This document shows positions 31,946 to 43,475 of a DNA stretch of 64,000 nucleotides, one piece after another. The notes under the pieces were generated by a model that was given only the letters and a program-made list of their open reading frames with translations, was not told the origin of the DNA and made no database searches. Position numbers and translations under genes: made by a program. The stretch's first letter is position 1. Each line of letters starts with the position of its first letter. The stretch comes from an uncultured Lachnospiraceae bacterium (GTDB lineage: Bacteria; Bacillota; Clostridia; Lachnospirales; Lachnospiraceae), in assembly GCA_944381635.1 (NCBI GenBank), contig CALWLY010000009.1, positions 32,465 to 96,464 on the forward strand, read 5' to 3'.

Positions 31946-33517
31946 TTACATCAGCGGCGAGAACAGTCTGAGAATACACTGGCTCACCCTTAACACGGCT
32001 GAACGGCCGTTTTTATATTTTTCTGTAACTTCTTCACATACCTGAAAAGTATCTGCAAAGTCTTTTCTCACATCCTTTACCGCATCGTATCCATAAAACA
32101 GCACGCCATTTTCAAAATGCAGATACAGACTTCTGTAATCCAGGTTTATGGTACCTACTGTTGCACATTTTCCATCGCAGACACACTGTTTTGCATGGAT
32201 AAATCCCGGCGTATATTCATAAATGCGCACGCCTTCCCGCACAAGTCCTGCATAATAGGAGCGTGTGACTTTATAAATCAGTTTCTTATCCGGAATTCCG
32301 GGCGTTATGATTCGAACATCCACCCCTCTTTTAGCAGCCAGTCCAAGCTCGCGGTTCATCTCATCGCTGATGATCAGATAAGGAGTGGTAAACCAGATTT
32401 CATGCTGTGCATTTTTTATCAGATTCAGATAGACATTCTCTCCCACCAGTTCATTGTCCAAAGGCTGATCTGCGTAAGGCGCCAGGAATCCTTTTTCTTT
32501 CGAAACGTAGTTGGTTTCCGGAAGATATTTTTGATAATCGCTGTCTGTTTTTTTCATGGCATTCCACATTTCTAAAAACATGACAGTCAGGCTTTTTACC
32601 GCATTTCCTGTAATTTTAACCCCTGTGTCCTTCCACTGTCCGTAAGGATGCGTCCGGTTAAAATATTCATCTGCCAGGTTATATCCTCCCGTAAATCCCA
32701 CTTTTCCGTCGATTACGGTGATTTTTCTGTGATCCCGGTTGTTCATAAACATATTTAAGATGGGCATGATAGGATTAAATACCCTGCAGGCAATTCCCAG
32801 GGCTTCCATCCGTTTTATGAAATCTGTGTTGATAAAGCCGATACTTCCCACATCATCATAAAACACTCTGACTTCCACGCCTTCTTTTACCTTCTGCGCC
32901 AGAATTTCCTTAAGTTCCCAAAAAGCAGACGCCTCCTCTATGGCATGATATTCCATAAAAATAAAATGTTCTGCTTTTTTCAATTCCTCTTTCTGGGCTT
33001 CCAATCCCTGCACGGCGTCCGGATAAAAAACAATGTCATTGTCTGTATAGACCGGATATTTTGCAAAACGTGAAATATAGCGGAACTGGTTTGCCACTCC
33101 GAAATCTTTTTCCTCCAGTTTCGAAATCACATCTTCTTCCTGCACTAAAAGCCCGTCCAGTTCCTTGTCTATATTTTCAAAATGGATTTTCATTTTACGG
33201 GTCACATTGGGATTTCCCATAAGAAGGTACAGACACAGACCTAAAATTGGCATCACCAGTATCAAAATGATCCATGGCATTTTAAAAGCAGCATTGGTAT
33301 GCATACCATAAAGCTTTAAAACTACCAATAAAGCCAAAAAAGTTGTAAACACCGATAAAACAGTAGAATACTCATTCAGACTGATTACAAGGAAGCTGAT
33401 CCAGCTCACCTGTAAAAGAATACTGATCAGAGCAAACACAAGTCTTCCTACACTGTTTTTGATGGAACTCTTTTCCTCTGTCCGCATTTTTTTCTCGCGG
33501 CTGCTTCGAAATTTCAT
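31946..33517 (-). CDS. cls: Cardiolipin synthase (phospholipase D superfamily)
   Basis: From the ATG at 33517 (MKFRSSREKK) the protein has 523 residues. Two or three N-terminal membrane helices precede two PLD domains with HKD motifs: NRDHRKITVIDG near residue 260 and FIHAKQCVCDG near 440, each with the HxK-x4-D pattern. The enzyme condenses two phosphatidylglycerol molecules to cardiolipin at the membrane. The start was chosen for AGGATGGG upstream and because the extra 20 residues of the longer frame look unrelated. It is flanked by single genes on the same strand and is probably monocistronic. Confidence 0.9.
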   Translation of the reverse strand: MKFRSSREKKMRTEEKSSIKNSVGRLVFALISILLQVSWISFLVISLNEYSTVLSVFTTFLALLVVLKLYGMHTNAAFKMPWIILILVMPILGLCLYLLMGNPNVTRKMKIHFENIDKELDGLLVQEEDVISKLEEKDFGVANQFRYISRFAKYPVYTDNDIVFYPDAVQGLEAQKEELKKAEHFIFMEYHAIEEASAFWELKEILAQKVKEGVEVRVFYDDVGSIGFINTDFIKRMEALGIACRVFNPIMPILNMFMNNRDHRKITVIDGKVGFTGGYNLADEYFNRTHPYGQWKDTGVKITGNAVKSLTVMFLEMWNAMKKTDSDYQKYLPETNYVSKEKGFLAPYADQPLDNELVGENVYLNLIKNAQHEIWFTTPYLIISDEMNRELGLAAKRGVDVRIITPGIPDKKLIYKVTRSYYAGLVREGVRIYEYTPGFIHAKQCVCDGKCATVGTINLDYRSLYLHFENGVLFYGYDAVKDVRKDFADTFQVCEEVTEKYKNGRSAVLRVSQCILRLFSPLM

Positions 33518-33612
33518 GTTAAGCCCATCCTTTCCTGATTTATTTTTAAGATTTGAAACGATACCGTGAATCAGCATTTTTCAGGTAAAAAATTTTTCTA
33601 TGAAACCAAAAA

Positions 33613-34671
33613 TCACACCTTATGCTCCAGAAAAATCCTTTCGGTTTCTTTCATAACCTCTGAAATCTTTTCTCTGTTGAGATCGTAAATGATTTTTTTT
33701 CCCGAAACAGAAACTTCACTGCGTATAAGTCCAATAGAAAGCAAAAGCGTCATATGGTGGGAAATCGTTGCTGTGGTAAGCTTTAATTTTCTGGCGATAT
33801 CCGCCTGATAGGTAGGATTTTCTGCCAGAATTTTCAAAATCTCCCACTTGGTCGAGTCAGAAAAACATTTCATGCATTCTTTGATTTCTTCCTCGCTGCA
33901 TTTTTTCTGACTTTCCCCGCCCTTCAATGCTGATAGAATTCCAAGCTGAAAAAGGCTTCTGTCCGTTCTTGCCTCCTCAAAAGAAAATCCCATGTTCATC
34001 CTCGTAAGGTTAGGATAAACCTGATAATCCATTTCCATTTTGAGGCCAAATCCTTCCTGCAGCGGATCCTCATATTTTGAAAGAAAGTCATCTGCATAAC
34101 TATAAATGTCTTTCCATTTTTCTATCGCCGGCTCTATTCTAAGTTTTATCTTCTCTACATCTTCGCACAGTCTCTCAATAAATGGATCGGGATCCATCGC
34201 AATTTCCAGAAGATGATATTTGTTTTTTGCCGAAAAGTCCATAAGCCTGACAATGTCCCACACTTCCATCCTGGAAATATCCACATCAGGTCCTTCCACA
34301 AAGCAGGATTCCAAAAATGCTTTTGCTCCTGTTTCCTTAAAATTCCGTTTTAACAGTACCTCCGGCTTTTCTTTTGAACCGATTTCATAATTGGCAAACC
34401 ATAAATACTCTGCCAGATAACGAAATCCTCCCATATCCTCTTCTTCATTGTTCATAGATTCATAAAGAATACTTTCCGGAAGTTCTATATCTTCACAGGC
34501 CTTATCCAGCTCTTCTATAGCCTTTCTAATCTGCTCCCTCCATTTTCTGTAAGTCTCACCTTTCTTTCGCAGATAATTTTCTTCTATCTGAAATTTTTCT
34601 TTCTCCAGGATACGGCAGAGCATGCCAAATGCTTCCGCATTGATATCAAAATCCAGTTTTCCTTTATACAT
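33613..34671 (-). CDS. ArsR-type winged-helix regulator with a long N-terminal domain
   Basis: The C-terminal ~80 residues of this 352-residue protein form an ArsR winged helix: CFSDSTKWEILKILAENPTYQADIARKLKLTTATISHHMTLLLSIGLI, then the wing SGKKIIYDL. The N-terminal ~265 residues are mainly helical and charged, of no family I recognise, and may sense a ligand. It follows an MFS transporter on the same strand after 99 bp, which contains AT-rich sequence and possibly its own promoter. This regulator-plus-exporter pair suggests a drug or toxic-compound efflux unit; the inducer is unknown. Confidence 0.8.
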   Translation of the reverse strand: MYKGKLDFDINAEAFGMLCRILEKEKFQIEENYLRKKGETYRKWREQIRKAIEELDKACEDIELPESILYESMNNEEEDMGGFRYLAEYLWFANYEIGSKEKPEVLLKRNFKETGAKAFLESCFVEGPDVDISRMEVWDIVRLMDFSAKNKYHLLEIAMDPDPFIERLCEDVEKIKLRIEPAIEKWKDIYSYADDFLSKYEDPLQEGFGLKMEMDYQVYPNLTRMNMGFSFEEARTDRSLFQLGILSALKGGESQKKCSEEEIKECMKCFSDSTKWEILKILAENPTYQADIARKLKLTTATISHHMTLLLSIGLIRSEVSVSGKKIIYDLNREKISEVMKETERIFLEHKV

Positions 34672-34770
34672 TCCAAAAACTCCCGCCAGACATCTGCTGT
34701 TTTTTTCATAATTACAGACAGTATACTATATTTTTGAAACCAGTGCACTGATATTTCCGGAAAATACGTT

Positions 34771-36024
34771 TTAAGCATCATTCTTTTTCTTTTCATTCAG
34801 TCTATAACAAAGCTGCCACCTGGAAAGAAGAATGCCGATTCCCGCTGCCAAAACCGCGCTTGCCGCCAGAATAGCCTGCATGGAAAAAGCCTGAAGCAAA
34901 ACTCCCACCACCAGGGCAACCACCGGCGCCGCTGCACAGCAGACTCCGTTAAAAATCCCCGTAGCCCGGGAAATATAACTTTTATCGACTACTCTGACGA
35001 ACAGGCTGGACAGAAGCACTTCAAAAATTCCCACCACAAAACAGTAAATCAGAATCAGAGCATAATATAGAAAAATACCCATCTGCACATGAGGAAAAAT
35101 CAGCATTCCCGTATACAAAACTGCCGTCATAATAATGCCCGTCAGCAAAAGCTTTCTCTCTGTTACTTTTTCAACCACGGCCGGATACAGATAATTTCCT
35201 GCCAAAACCCCCAGAATCTGAAGAATTCCTATTATGGAAAGCGCCTGGCTGCTGCTGTGAAATTTTTCTGCCAGATACGGCGCCATCAGACTATTGACAG
35301 GAGCTGACAACGTATTAATAGCGACAGCAAACAAAAGCAGAATCAAAAAAAGATGATTCTGTTTCAGATAAGAAAGCCCGTCTGTCAGAGATTTTGTATA
35401 ATCCTGGAAACTGTCTGAAACAGACGGCGACTGCTCCTCCTTTTTCTCCTCCTTGACTCTGGTAAGTGCAATCAGAAGTGCAGATACAAAAAATGTAAGA
35501 CCGTCAATCAAAAACGCCCACTGGGTAAAGCTTCCCACAATAATGCCTCCTGCTGCCGTTCCCAAAAGCTCCATAGTCCGTCCGCTTCCCTGCTTAAATC
35601 CCATAATCTGTTCCATTTCCTCACCGGTGAGAATCTCCAGAGCAAAACCGGTTCCTGCAGGTATCCGAAATGCTTCCAGTGTATTCATAAGAAATGTGAA
35701 GGGAATCATCATCCATGCCTGCAGATTTTGCGAAAGAAACAAACCCATAATCAGCATGACACACATCCCTCGTAAAACATCCGTAAGAACCATCAGAGGT
35801 TTCTTTCTCATCTTTTCAACCAGAGGAGCAACAAGGGGCTGAAACAATACCGTGGGAAGAAGATTCATGGCAAATACAAACGCACTCATAGATGCGCTCT
35901 TGCTCAAATCGTAGGTAAGCCACGTAAAAGCCAGAGCATCTATACTGTCCCCGAAACGGTTTACCAGATCCGCTGCGGTTACTTTGACAAATTCCTTATG
36001 GCTTCGAAAAAAAGAAAGATACAT
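34771..36024 (-). CDS. MFS efflux-type transporter
   Basis: A 417-residue major facilitator with twelve predicted helices. An early VNRFGDSIDALAFTWLTYDLSKSASMSAFVFA block (residues 22-53), a short loop with EKMRKKPLMVLTDVLRG (the MFS loop 2-3 pattern near 70-86), and the halves separated by a charged loop (KEEKKEEQSPSVSD) fit the MFS_1/MFS_3 exporter groups. It is the first gene of an operon with the ArsR-type regulator. GGAGGC precedes the ATG. Two similar ATC/GAT-type inverted sites lie upstream (36040 and 36102). Confidence 0.82.
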   Translation of the reverse strand: MYLSFFRSHKEFVKVTAADLVNRFGDSIDALAFTWLTYDLSKSASMSAFVFAMNLLPTVLFQPLVAPLVEKMRKKPLMVLTDVLRGMCVMLIMGLFLSQNLQAWMMIPFTFLMNTLEAFRIPAGTGFALEILTGEEMEQIMGFKQGSGRTMELLGTAAGGIIVGSFTQWAFLIDGLTFFVSALLIALTRVKEEKKEEQSPSVSDSFQDYTKSLTDGLSYLKQNHLFLILLLFAVAINTLSAPVNSLMAPYLAEKFHSSSQALSIIGILQILGVLAGNYLYPAVVEKVTERKLLLTGIIMTAVLYTGMLIFPHVQMGIFLYYALILIYCFVVGIFEVLLSSLFVRVVDKSYISRATGIFNGVCCAAAPVVALVVGVLLQAFSMQAILAASAVLAAGIGILLSRWQLCYRLNEKKKNDA

Positions 36025-36039
36025 AAAAGCCTCCTATAT

Positions 36040-36115
36040 TAGATAAACATCTATTATTCATTTTGAATATAGCATATCATCTAATATATTTCAACTTTTA
36101 TTTGATGAATATCTA
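36040..36115 (-). promoter_or_regulatory. Candidate operators of the MFS/ArsR operon
   Basis: TAGAT-AAAC-ATCTA (36040-36053) is a perfect inverted repeat just before the transporter start, and TTGAT-GAAT-ATCTA (36102-36115) is a close imperfect copy. Half-sites ATCATCTAATATA lie between. Spacing and symmetry are typical of winged-helix repressor sites, and the regulator is encoded by the second gene of this operon. Confidence 0.5.
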
Positions 36116-36193
36116 TTATATTTTATGTTCATGATCAAAACAGTGGATAAACATCTGATGTCAACGTCTGTATACAATGGGAAAATATGCCTA

Positions 36194-37057
36194 TCACCGA
36201 CGCTGTCCCTGGTATGTATCCATCCTCTTTGCCAACTGCATATAATGTTTGTAAATAATACCGAAGCGATGACGGTAAAAAGGCTTCCATGGCTTTGCTT
36301 TTCCGCAGAAATGAAGAATGACCGTGTTCTCCATCACCCAGTCCACATTTGCCTCCCCGCTGCTTCTCAAATAATAATTGCTGAAATTTCTGGCATCATA
36401 GTTGTAAAGAACATCCGGCAGTTCCAGAATCCTTCTTCCGTAAAGCCCGTTCAAAACGTCCTGATCCGGCAGCACCAGTTCTTTTTCATGTTCCTTTACA
36501 TAGTCAAATACCGTGGAAGGTACGATTTCCTGCCTTCCCGCATCAAAATCCATAACAAGAACACCGGAATTAAAATAATTGTTCTCCACTTTCAGCCGAA
36601 TACGATTCATATCGTTGGCAAACTCCGTCTTTCCTGTATGTGCCGCCGCCGCAAAAAGATTTCCGCAAAGATCTGTCTCCCACAGCTTTCTTATGGGGTT
36701 TATTACCAGAATATCCGGATCCAGATACAAAAAACGTCCCTTTTCTTCCGGAAGCAAAAACGGCGCCAAAAGCCGATAATACATTTCCTGGGGATATTCT
36801 CTTGTAAGAGGCGCCTTTTCAAACAGCTTCTCATCCACAAGCCCTTTCTTTAACTCCGCACCGTTTTTTTGGCAAAACATTTCCAGTCTTTTCAAACTCT
36901 CCTCGCCAATTCCCCTGTGAAGAAGATAAACTTCAAAAACCTCCCCCGGGTTATTTATAAAAAGCGAGGTCAGCATAACTTTCAGCTGCATCATATAATT
37001 TTCATTTAAAGTCACAAGAATTTTTATGTTATCTCTTTTCGCTTCTGTTTTCTCCAT
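36194..37057 (-). CDS. Glycosyltransferase family 8 protein
   Basis: From the ATG at 37057 the protein has 287 residues. It has the GT8 hallmarks: an N-terminal NIKILVTLNENYMMQLKVMLTSL block, the metal-binding DxD as FLYLDPDILV near residue 105, NYFNSGVLVMDF near 160, and the C-terminal ILHFCGKAKPWKP near 250. Such enzymes transfer a hexose from a nucleotide sugar with retention, typically onto a glycan or lipopolysaccharide-like acceptor. The start is uncertain: ATGs at 37081 and 37108 are in frame and none has a strong ribosome site. It stands alone between the MFS operon promoter and the gyrA terminator. Confidence 0.82.
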   Translation of the reverse strand: MEKTEAKRDNIKILVTLNENYMMQLKVMLTSLFINNPGEVFEVYLLHRGIGEESLKRLEMFCQKNGAELKKGLVDEKLFEKAPLTREYPQEMYYRLLAPFLLPEEKGRFLYLDPDILVINPIRKLWETDLCGNLFAAAAHTGKTEFANDMNRIRLKVENNYFNSGVLVMDFDAGRQEIVPSTVFDYVKEHEKELVLPDQDVLNGLYGRRILELPDVLYNYDARNFSNYYLRSSGEANVDWVMENTVILHFCGKAKPWKPFYRHRFGIIYKHYMQLAKRMDTYQGQRR

Positions 37058-37161
37058 GCTTTTCTGCTTTCTCCTTTCCATCAAATGAACGTTTCTTTCT
37101 TCCACCATGTACCCTTTTTTTCAAAGTGTCAAGCAATCGACGGCATTTTTATTTAGATTTT

Positions 37162-37206
37162 AAAAGGATGGTGGAAAATTGAGAGATATTTTTCCATCAT
37201 CCTTTT
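37162..37206. terminator. Bidirectional hairpin after gyrA
   Basis: AAAAGGATGGTGGAAAA (37162-37178) pairs with TTTTCCATCATCCTTTT (37189-37205) with one mismatch, and the stem is bounded by A- and T-runs. It lies about 28 bp after the gyrA stop and ends the recF-gyrB-gyrA transcript. Confidence 0.8.
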
Positions 37207-37233
37207 TCTTAAAAATCTTGCTTTATTTTATTA

Positions 37234-39786
37234 CTATTCTTCTTCCTCTTCCACGGGAAGCGTTACTTCCTCCGGCTGATTTTCCTCTTCGGGAATATCC
37301 TCCAGGGCATCTTCAGGATTTTCAAATTCCTGATTTCCATCGGAAACTTTTTCTCTTACTTTGGCAATCTGTGCCACTTTCACACCTTCATCCAGGTTGA
37401 TCAGTTTCACACCTGATGTGATGCGTCCTAACACGGAAACATCTTCCATACGGATAATGATGATAACTCCTTCTGTCGTGATCATCATAATTTCGTGATC
37501 ATCGTTGACTGCCTTTACGCCGATAACATCGCCGGTCTTTTCTGTAATCTTATAACATTTTACACCTTTACCGCCGCGTTTTTGAACCGTAAACTCATCC
37601 AGTTTTGTTCTCTTGCCCATACCGTTTGCTGAGACGATCAGAAGGTCTTTTCCCTGGTGATCCAGCTGCATTCCCACAATCTCATCACCGTGGTCTAAAT
37701 TCATGCCGATAACACCCATGGATGTTCTTCCTGTAGGTCTTACGTCGGTTTCTCTGAAACGTATGCACATACCGTTTTTCGTAACAAGGAAAATTTCGGT
37801 ATTTTTATCTGTGATCTTAACCTCGATCAGTTCGTCGTCATCTCTTAAATTGATAGCGGCAAGTCCGTTCTTTCTTACATTGCTGTATTCTATGATCGGT
37901 GTTTTCTTGATAATTCCGCCTTTGGTTACCATGCAGAGGTTTTTATCCTCCTCGTAATCCTTAATGGGAATAATCGCGGATATCTTCTCTCCGGGCGTCA
38001 GCTGAAGCAGATTGATGATCGCTGTTCCCCTGGAAATACGGCTTGCCTCAGGAATCTCATAGGTCTTCAGACGATATACTCTGCCGTAATTGGTAAAGAA
38101 CATGACATAGTGATGGGTCGTAGTCATCAAAAGATCGGTAATGAAATCTTCCTCAATGGTCTGCATACCCTTGATGCCTTTTCCACCCCGGTTCTGGGCT
38201 TTGAAGTTGTCTACCGTCATACGTTTGATATAGCCTAAATTTGTCATGGCAATGATCGTATTTTCATTGGGGATCATATCCTCCATGGAAATATCAAACT
38301 CATCAAATCCAATCTGGCTTCTTCTTTCATCCCCGTATTTTTCGGAAATCACAAGAATTTCTTTCCTGATAACTCCTAACAGCAGCTTTTCATCTGCCAG
38401 AATTGCCTTTAACTCTGCAATTTTTGCCAGAAGTTCTCTGTGCTCGTTTTCAAGCTTTTCTCTTTCCAGACCTGTCAGCGCACGAAGACGCATATCTACA
38501 ATCGCCTGTGCCTGCACATCTGTAAGTCCAAAGCGTTCCATCAGGCGCTCTTTGGCAATCTGTGTAGTCTGGCTGGAGCGGATGATGTGGATGACCTCAT
38601 CGATATTGTCAAGGGCAATTAACAATCCCTGTAAAATATGATCCCTCTCTTCCGCTTTGTTTAAATCGTATTTGGTCCTTCTTGTGACAACGTCTTCCTG
38701 ATGCTTGAGATAGTATTTGAGCATATCAAGAAGATTTAATACTTTGGGTTCGTTGTTTACCAGGGCAAGCATAATGATGCCGAAAGTATCCTGCAGCTGT
38801 GTATGCTTATAAAGCTGATTTAAAATAACATTGGCATTGGCATCTCTTCTCAGCTCGATGACCACACGGATTCCTTCACGATTGGATTCGTCGCGAAGAT
38901 CCGTAATGCCATCAATCTTTTTATCCTTATGCAGGTCTGCAATCTTTTCAATCAGTCTTGCTTTATTTACCATATAGGGAAGCTCAGTGACAATAATCTG
39001 GCTTTTTCCGTTGGGCAATGTCTCAATATCGGTCACTGCACGCACACGCACTTTTCCGCGTCCTGTACGGTAAGCCTCTTCGCTTCCTCTTGTTCCTAAG
39101 ATAATTCCTCCGGTAGGAAAATCCGGTGCTTTCACAAGCGCCATGACTTCCTCAATCGTGGTATCTCTGTTTTCTTCCACCCGATTGTCTATAATCTTTA
39201 CAACCGCACTTATCACTTCTCTTAAGTTATGGGGCGGAATATTGGTAGCCATACCTACCGCAATACCCGAAGTGCCGTTTACCAACAGGTTGGGATAGCG
39301 GGAGGGAAGTACCTCCGGCTCCTTTTCCGTCTCATCAAAGTTCGGGGTAAAATCCACCGTGTCTTTATTGATATCGGCAAGCATCTCCATGGAAATCTTG
39401 GAAAGCCTTGCCTCTGTATAACGCATGGCAGCCGGACCGTCGCCATCCTCGGAGCCAAAGTTTCCGTGGCCGTCCACCAGAGGATAACGTGTGTTCCACT
39501 CCTGCGCCATATTAACCAATGCTCCGTAAATGGAACTGTCTCCGTGGGGATGATATTTACCCATGGTATCACCCACAATACGCGCACATTTACGGTGCGG
39601 CTTATCCGGTCCGTTGTTCAGCTCTATCATGGAAAAAAGAACACGTCTTTGAACCGGCTTTAAACCATCCCTTACATCGGGAAGCGCACGGGATGCAATA
39701 ACACTCATGGCATAGTCGATGTAGGAATCTTCCATGGTCTTTTTTAAGTCCACTTCCTGAATCTTATCAAAAATATTATCTTCCAT
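37234..39786 (-). CDS. gyrA: DNA gyrase subunit A
   Basis: The 850-residue protein begins with the breakage-reunion domain; AAMRYTEAR carries the catalytic Tyr 123, and the quinolone region reads HPHGDSSIYGALV (79-91). The C-terminal beta-pinwheel has the GyrA-box NRGGKG near 555 and a long acidic tail (EEEEN...VEEEEE), as usual for gyrase rather than topoisomerase IV. It forms the A2B2 enzyme with GyrB and introduces negative supercoils near the origin and elsewhere. The gene follows gyrB by 14 bp in one transcript. Position 88 is Gly where Escherichia coli has Asp 87. Confidence 0.98.
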   Translation of the reverse strand: MEDNIFDKIQEVDLKKTMEDSYIDYAMSVIASRALPDVRDGLKPVQRRVLFSMIELNNGPDKPHRKCARIVGDTMGKYHPHGDSSIYGALVNMAQEWNTRYPLVDGHGNFGSEDGDGPAAMRYTEARLSKISMEMLADINKDTVDFTPNFDETEKEPEVLPSRYPNLLVNGTSGIAVGMATNIPPHNLREVISAVVKIIDNRVEENRDTTIEEVMALVKAPDFPTGGIILGTRGSEEAYRTGRGKVRVRAVTDIETLPNGKSQIIVTELPYMVNKARLIEKIADLHKDKKIDGITDLRDESNREGIRVVIELRRDANANVILNQLYKHTQLQDTFGIIMLALVNNEPKVLNLLDMLKYYLKHQEDVVTRRTKYDLNKAEERDHILQGLLIALDNIDEVIHIIRSSQTTQIAKERLMERFGLTDVQAQAIVDMRLRALTGLEREKLENEHRELLAKIAELKAILADEKLLLGVIRKEILVISEKYGDERRSQIGFDEFDISMEDMIPNENTIIAMTNLGYIKRMTVDNFKAQNRGGKGIKGMQTIEEDFITDLLMTTTHHYVMFFTNYGRVYRLKTYEIPEASRISRGTAIINLLQLTPGEKISAIIPIKDYEEDKNLCMVTKGGIIKKTPIIEYSNVRKNGLAAINLRDDDELIEVKITDKNTEIFLVTKNGMCIRFRETDVRPTGRTSMGVIGMNLDHGDEIVGMQLDHQGKDLLIVSANGMGKRTKLDEFTVQKRGGKGVKCYKITEKTGDVIGVKAVNDDHEIMMITTEGVIIIIRMEDVSVLGRITSGVKLINLDEGVKVAQIAKVREKVSDGNQEFENPEDALEDIPEEENQPEEVTLPVEEEEE

Positions 39787-39800
39787 GTGTCCTCTTCTCC

Positions 39801-41849
<2,049 letters not shown>

Positions 41850-41869
41850 TCAGTTCCTGTGTCTGGTTT

Positions 41870-42949
41870 TTAAACCTCCACGCTTCCCTGGGTCACACGG
41901 AAAACTTTATTTATTTCAAAACGATTGTTTACAAATTCATCCAGCCCGGTGCAGGTTACGATCGTCTGTATATCACCGATGCTGTTCAACAGATAATTCT
42001 GTCTGTTTGCGTCAAGCTCCGAAAGCACATCGTCCAAAAGCAGGATAGGCGTATCCTTTGTCATCTGCTTTACAAGCTCTATTTCCGAAAGTTTCAGTGA
42101 CAGAGCCGCTGTTCTCTGCTGTCCCTGAGACCCGAATTTACGGATATCAATCTCTCCTGTCATAAAGGAAAAATCGTCCCTGTGAGGACCTGCCGACGTC
42201 TGCTTTAAGCGGATATCCCGGTCCCTGTTTTTCTTTAATTTCTCAGAAAGTTCTTCCTCTTTGCAGTCAGGTTCATAACGAATCTGAAGCTCTTCCTTCC
42301 CTCCCGAAAGATTTTTGTGGATGCCGTAAAGAATTTCGTTTAACTGACCGATAAATTCTCTGCGTCGTCTTATGATCTGCTCCCCATACATGGCAAGCTG
42401 CAGATCCCACACATCCAGAGTTTCCTTAAGCGTCTCATCCGCCCACATGTCTTTTAACAGCCGGTTTCTCTGATTGACGATCTTATTGTACTGATTCAGG
42501 TGATGCAGGTACATGGGATCTAACTGGCATAACTCCATATCCACAAACCGTCTTCTCTCAGAAGGACCGTTTTTGATAATGCTCAGATCTTCCGGGGAAA
42601 AAAACACCACATTCATAATGCCAAGAAGTTCCGATGCTTTTTTGATGCGCGTGCCGTCAATGGCAATCCCCTTTGTCTTATTTTTGCGAAGGTGCATGTC
42701 AATCCGGATATCCTGCCCATCCTTCTTTACGTAAGTGCGGATATGCCCCTCTTCCTGGCCGAACTTGACAATATCTTTATCCTTGCTGCCTTTGTGGGAT
42801 TTGGTCGTTGCACAAAGATAGATTGCTTCCAGAATGTTTGTCTTTCCCTGAGCATTATCTCCGTAAAGGATGTTGGTTCCCTTATCAAAAACAATATTTA
42901 AAAAATCATAATTCCGGAAATTGGATAATTCCAATGATTGAATAACCAT
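41870..42949 (-). CDS. recF: DNA replication and repair protein RecF
   Basis: From the ATG at 42949 (MVIQSLELSNFRNYD) the protein has 359 residues, close to the usual 360-370. Walker A is YGDNAQGKTNILEAI near residues 30-44, the signature-like KFGSQGQQRTAALSLKLSE lies near 265-283, and Walker B is ILLLDDVLSELD near 300. RecF loads RecA at gaps with RecO and RecR. GGAGAAGAC precedes the chosen ATG. It lies between the S4-domain gene and gyrB, about 149 bp before the gyrB start. Confidence 0.96.
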   Translation of the reverse strand: MVIQSLELSNFRNYDFLNIVFDKGTNILYGDNAQGKTNILEAIYLCATTKSHKGSKDKDIVKFGQEEGHIRTYVKKDGQDIRIDMHLRKNKTKGIAIDGTRIKKASELLGIMNVVFFSPEDLSIIKNGPSERRRFVDMELCQLDPMYLHHLNQYNKIVNQRNRLLKDMWADETLKETLDVWDLQLAMYGEQIIRRRREFIGQLNEILYGIHKNLSGGKEELQIRYEPDCKEEELSEKLKKNRDRDIRLKQTSAGPHRDDFSFMTGEIDIRKFGSQGQQRTAALSLKLSEIELVKQMTKDTPILLLDDVLSELDANRQNYLLNSIGDIQTIVTCTGLDEFVNNRFEINKVFRVTQGSVEV

Positions 42950-43024
42950 GTCTTCTCCGTTCTGCCGCAAGGCATTTTTCCTGCGGCCATACAGCCTGCA
43001 GGGATTCTTCCCTGTATACGGACT

Positions 43025-43231
43025 CTATTCGATTTTCAGAGTCTGGCCGTCAAATTCTACCACGTCTCCCGGAACCAGCTTTTTTCCCCGCTGAAGTTCC
43101 GTTTTCCCGTTTACCTTCACAAGCCCGTCCTGAACGGCAAATTTTGCCTCAACCCCGGTCTGTACTAAACCGGCAGCTTTTAAAGCCTGTCCTAATTTGA
43201 TAAATTCATCTTTGATTTTAAATGTCTGCAT
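43025..43231 (-). CDS. yaaA: S4-domain RNA-binding protein YaaA
   Basis: A 68-residue protein that is one S4 fold: IKLGQALKAAGLVQTGVEAKFAVQDGLVKVNG followed by the basic ELQRGKKLVPGDVVEF. Small S4 proteins of this type lie between dnaN and recF in most Firmicutes (yaaA of Bacillus subtilis); they associate with ribosomal subunits. It is upstream of recF in the same direction with a 75-bp gap. Gene size and place agree with the family; biochemical role is little known. Confidence 0.92.
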   Translation of the reverse strand: MQTFKIKDEFIKLGQALKAAGLVQTGVEAKFAVQDGLVKVNGKTELQRGKKLVPGDVVEFDGQTLKIE

Positions 43232-43277
43232 ATCCCTATCCTTTTTTGAAAACTTCTGCTTCGAAATTTTCCGTCAT

Positions 43278-43411
43278 AAAAAAGTGTGTGCCAAGGCACA
43301 CACTCGCGCCGAGCGCGATGCCGTCAGGCAATGGTTACCTTTCGCGCGAGTGCGCAATGCGATTTTCAGGTCTTTTGTGTGCGATTTTCTATCGTGTACA
43401 AAAGACCTTGC
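43278..43411. repeat. Modular palindromic repeat, copy B
   Basis: Starts AAAAAAGTGTGTGCC-AA-GGCACACAC, passes through a GC-rich core with CGCGCC, AATGGTTACC and GAGTGCGCA blocks, and ends in a second hairpin in which CAGGTCTTTTGT pairs with ACAAAAGACCTTG. The first and GAGTGCGCA blocks are shared with elements at 13063 and 57861. It lies in the 479-bp gap between yaaA and dnaN. Confidence 0.65.
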
Positions 43412-43475
43412 CTGAATAAACTATTTTACCATAAAACTACCGTAAAAAGCCAGCAAAATCATAAAAAAGCTTTTT

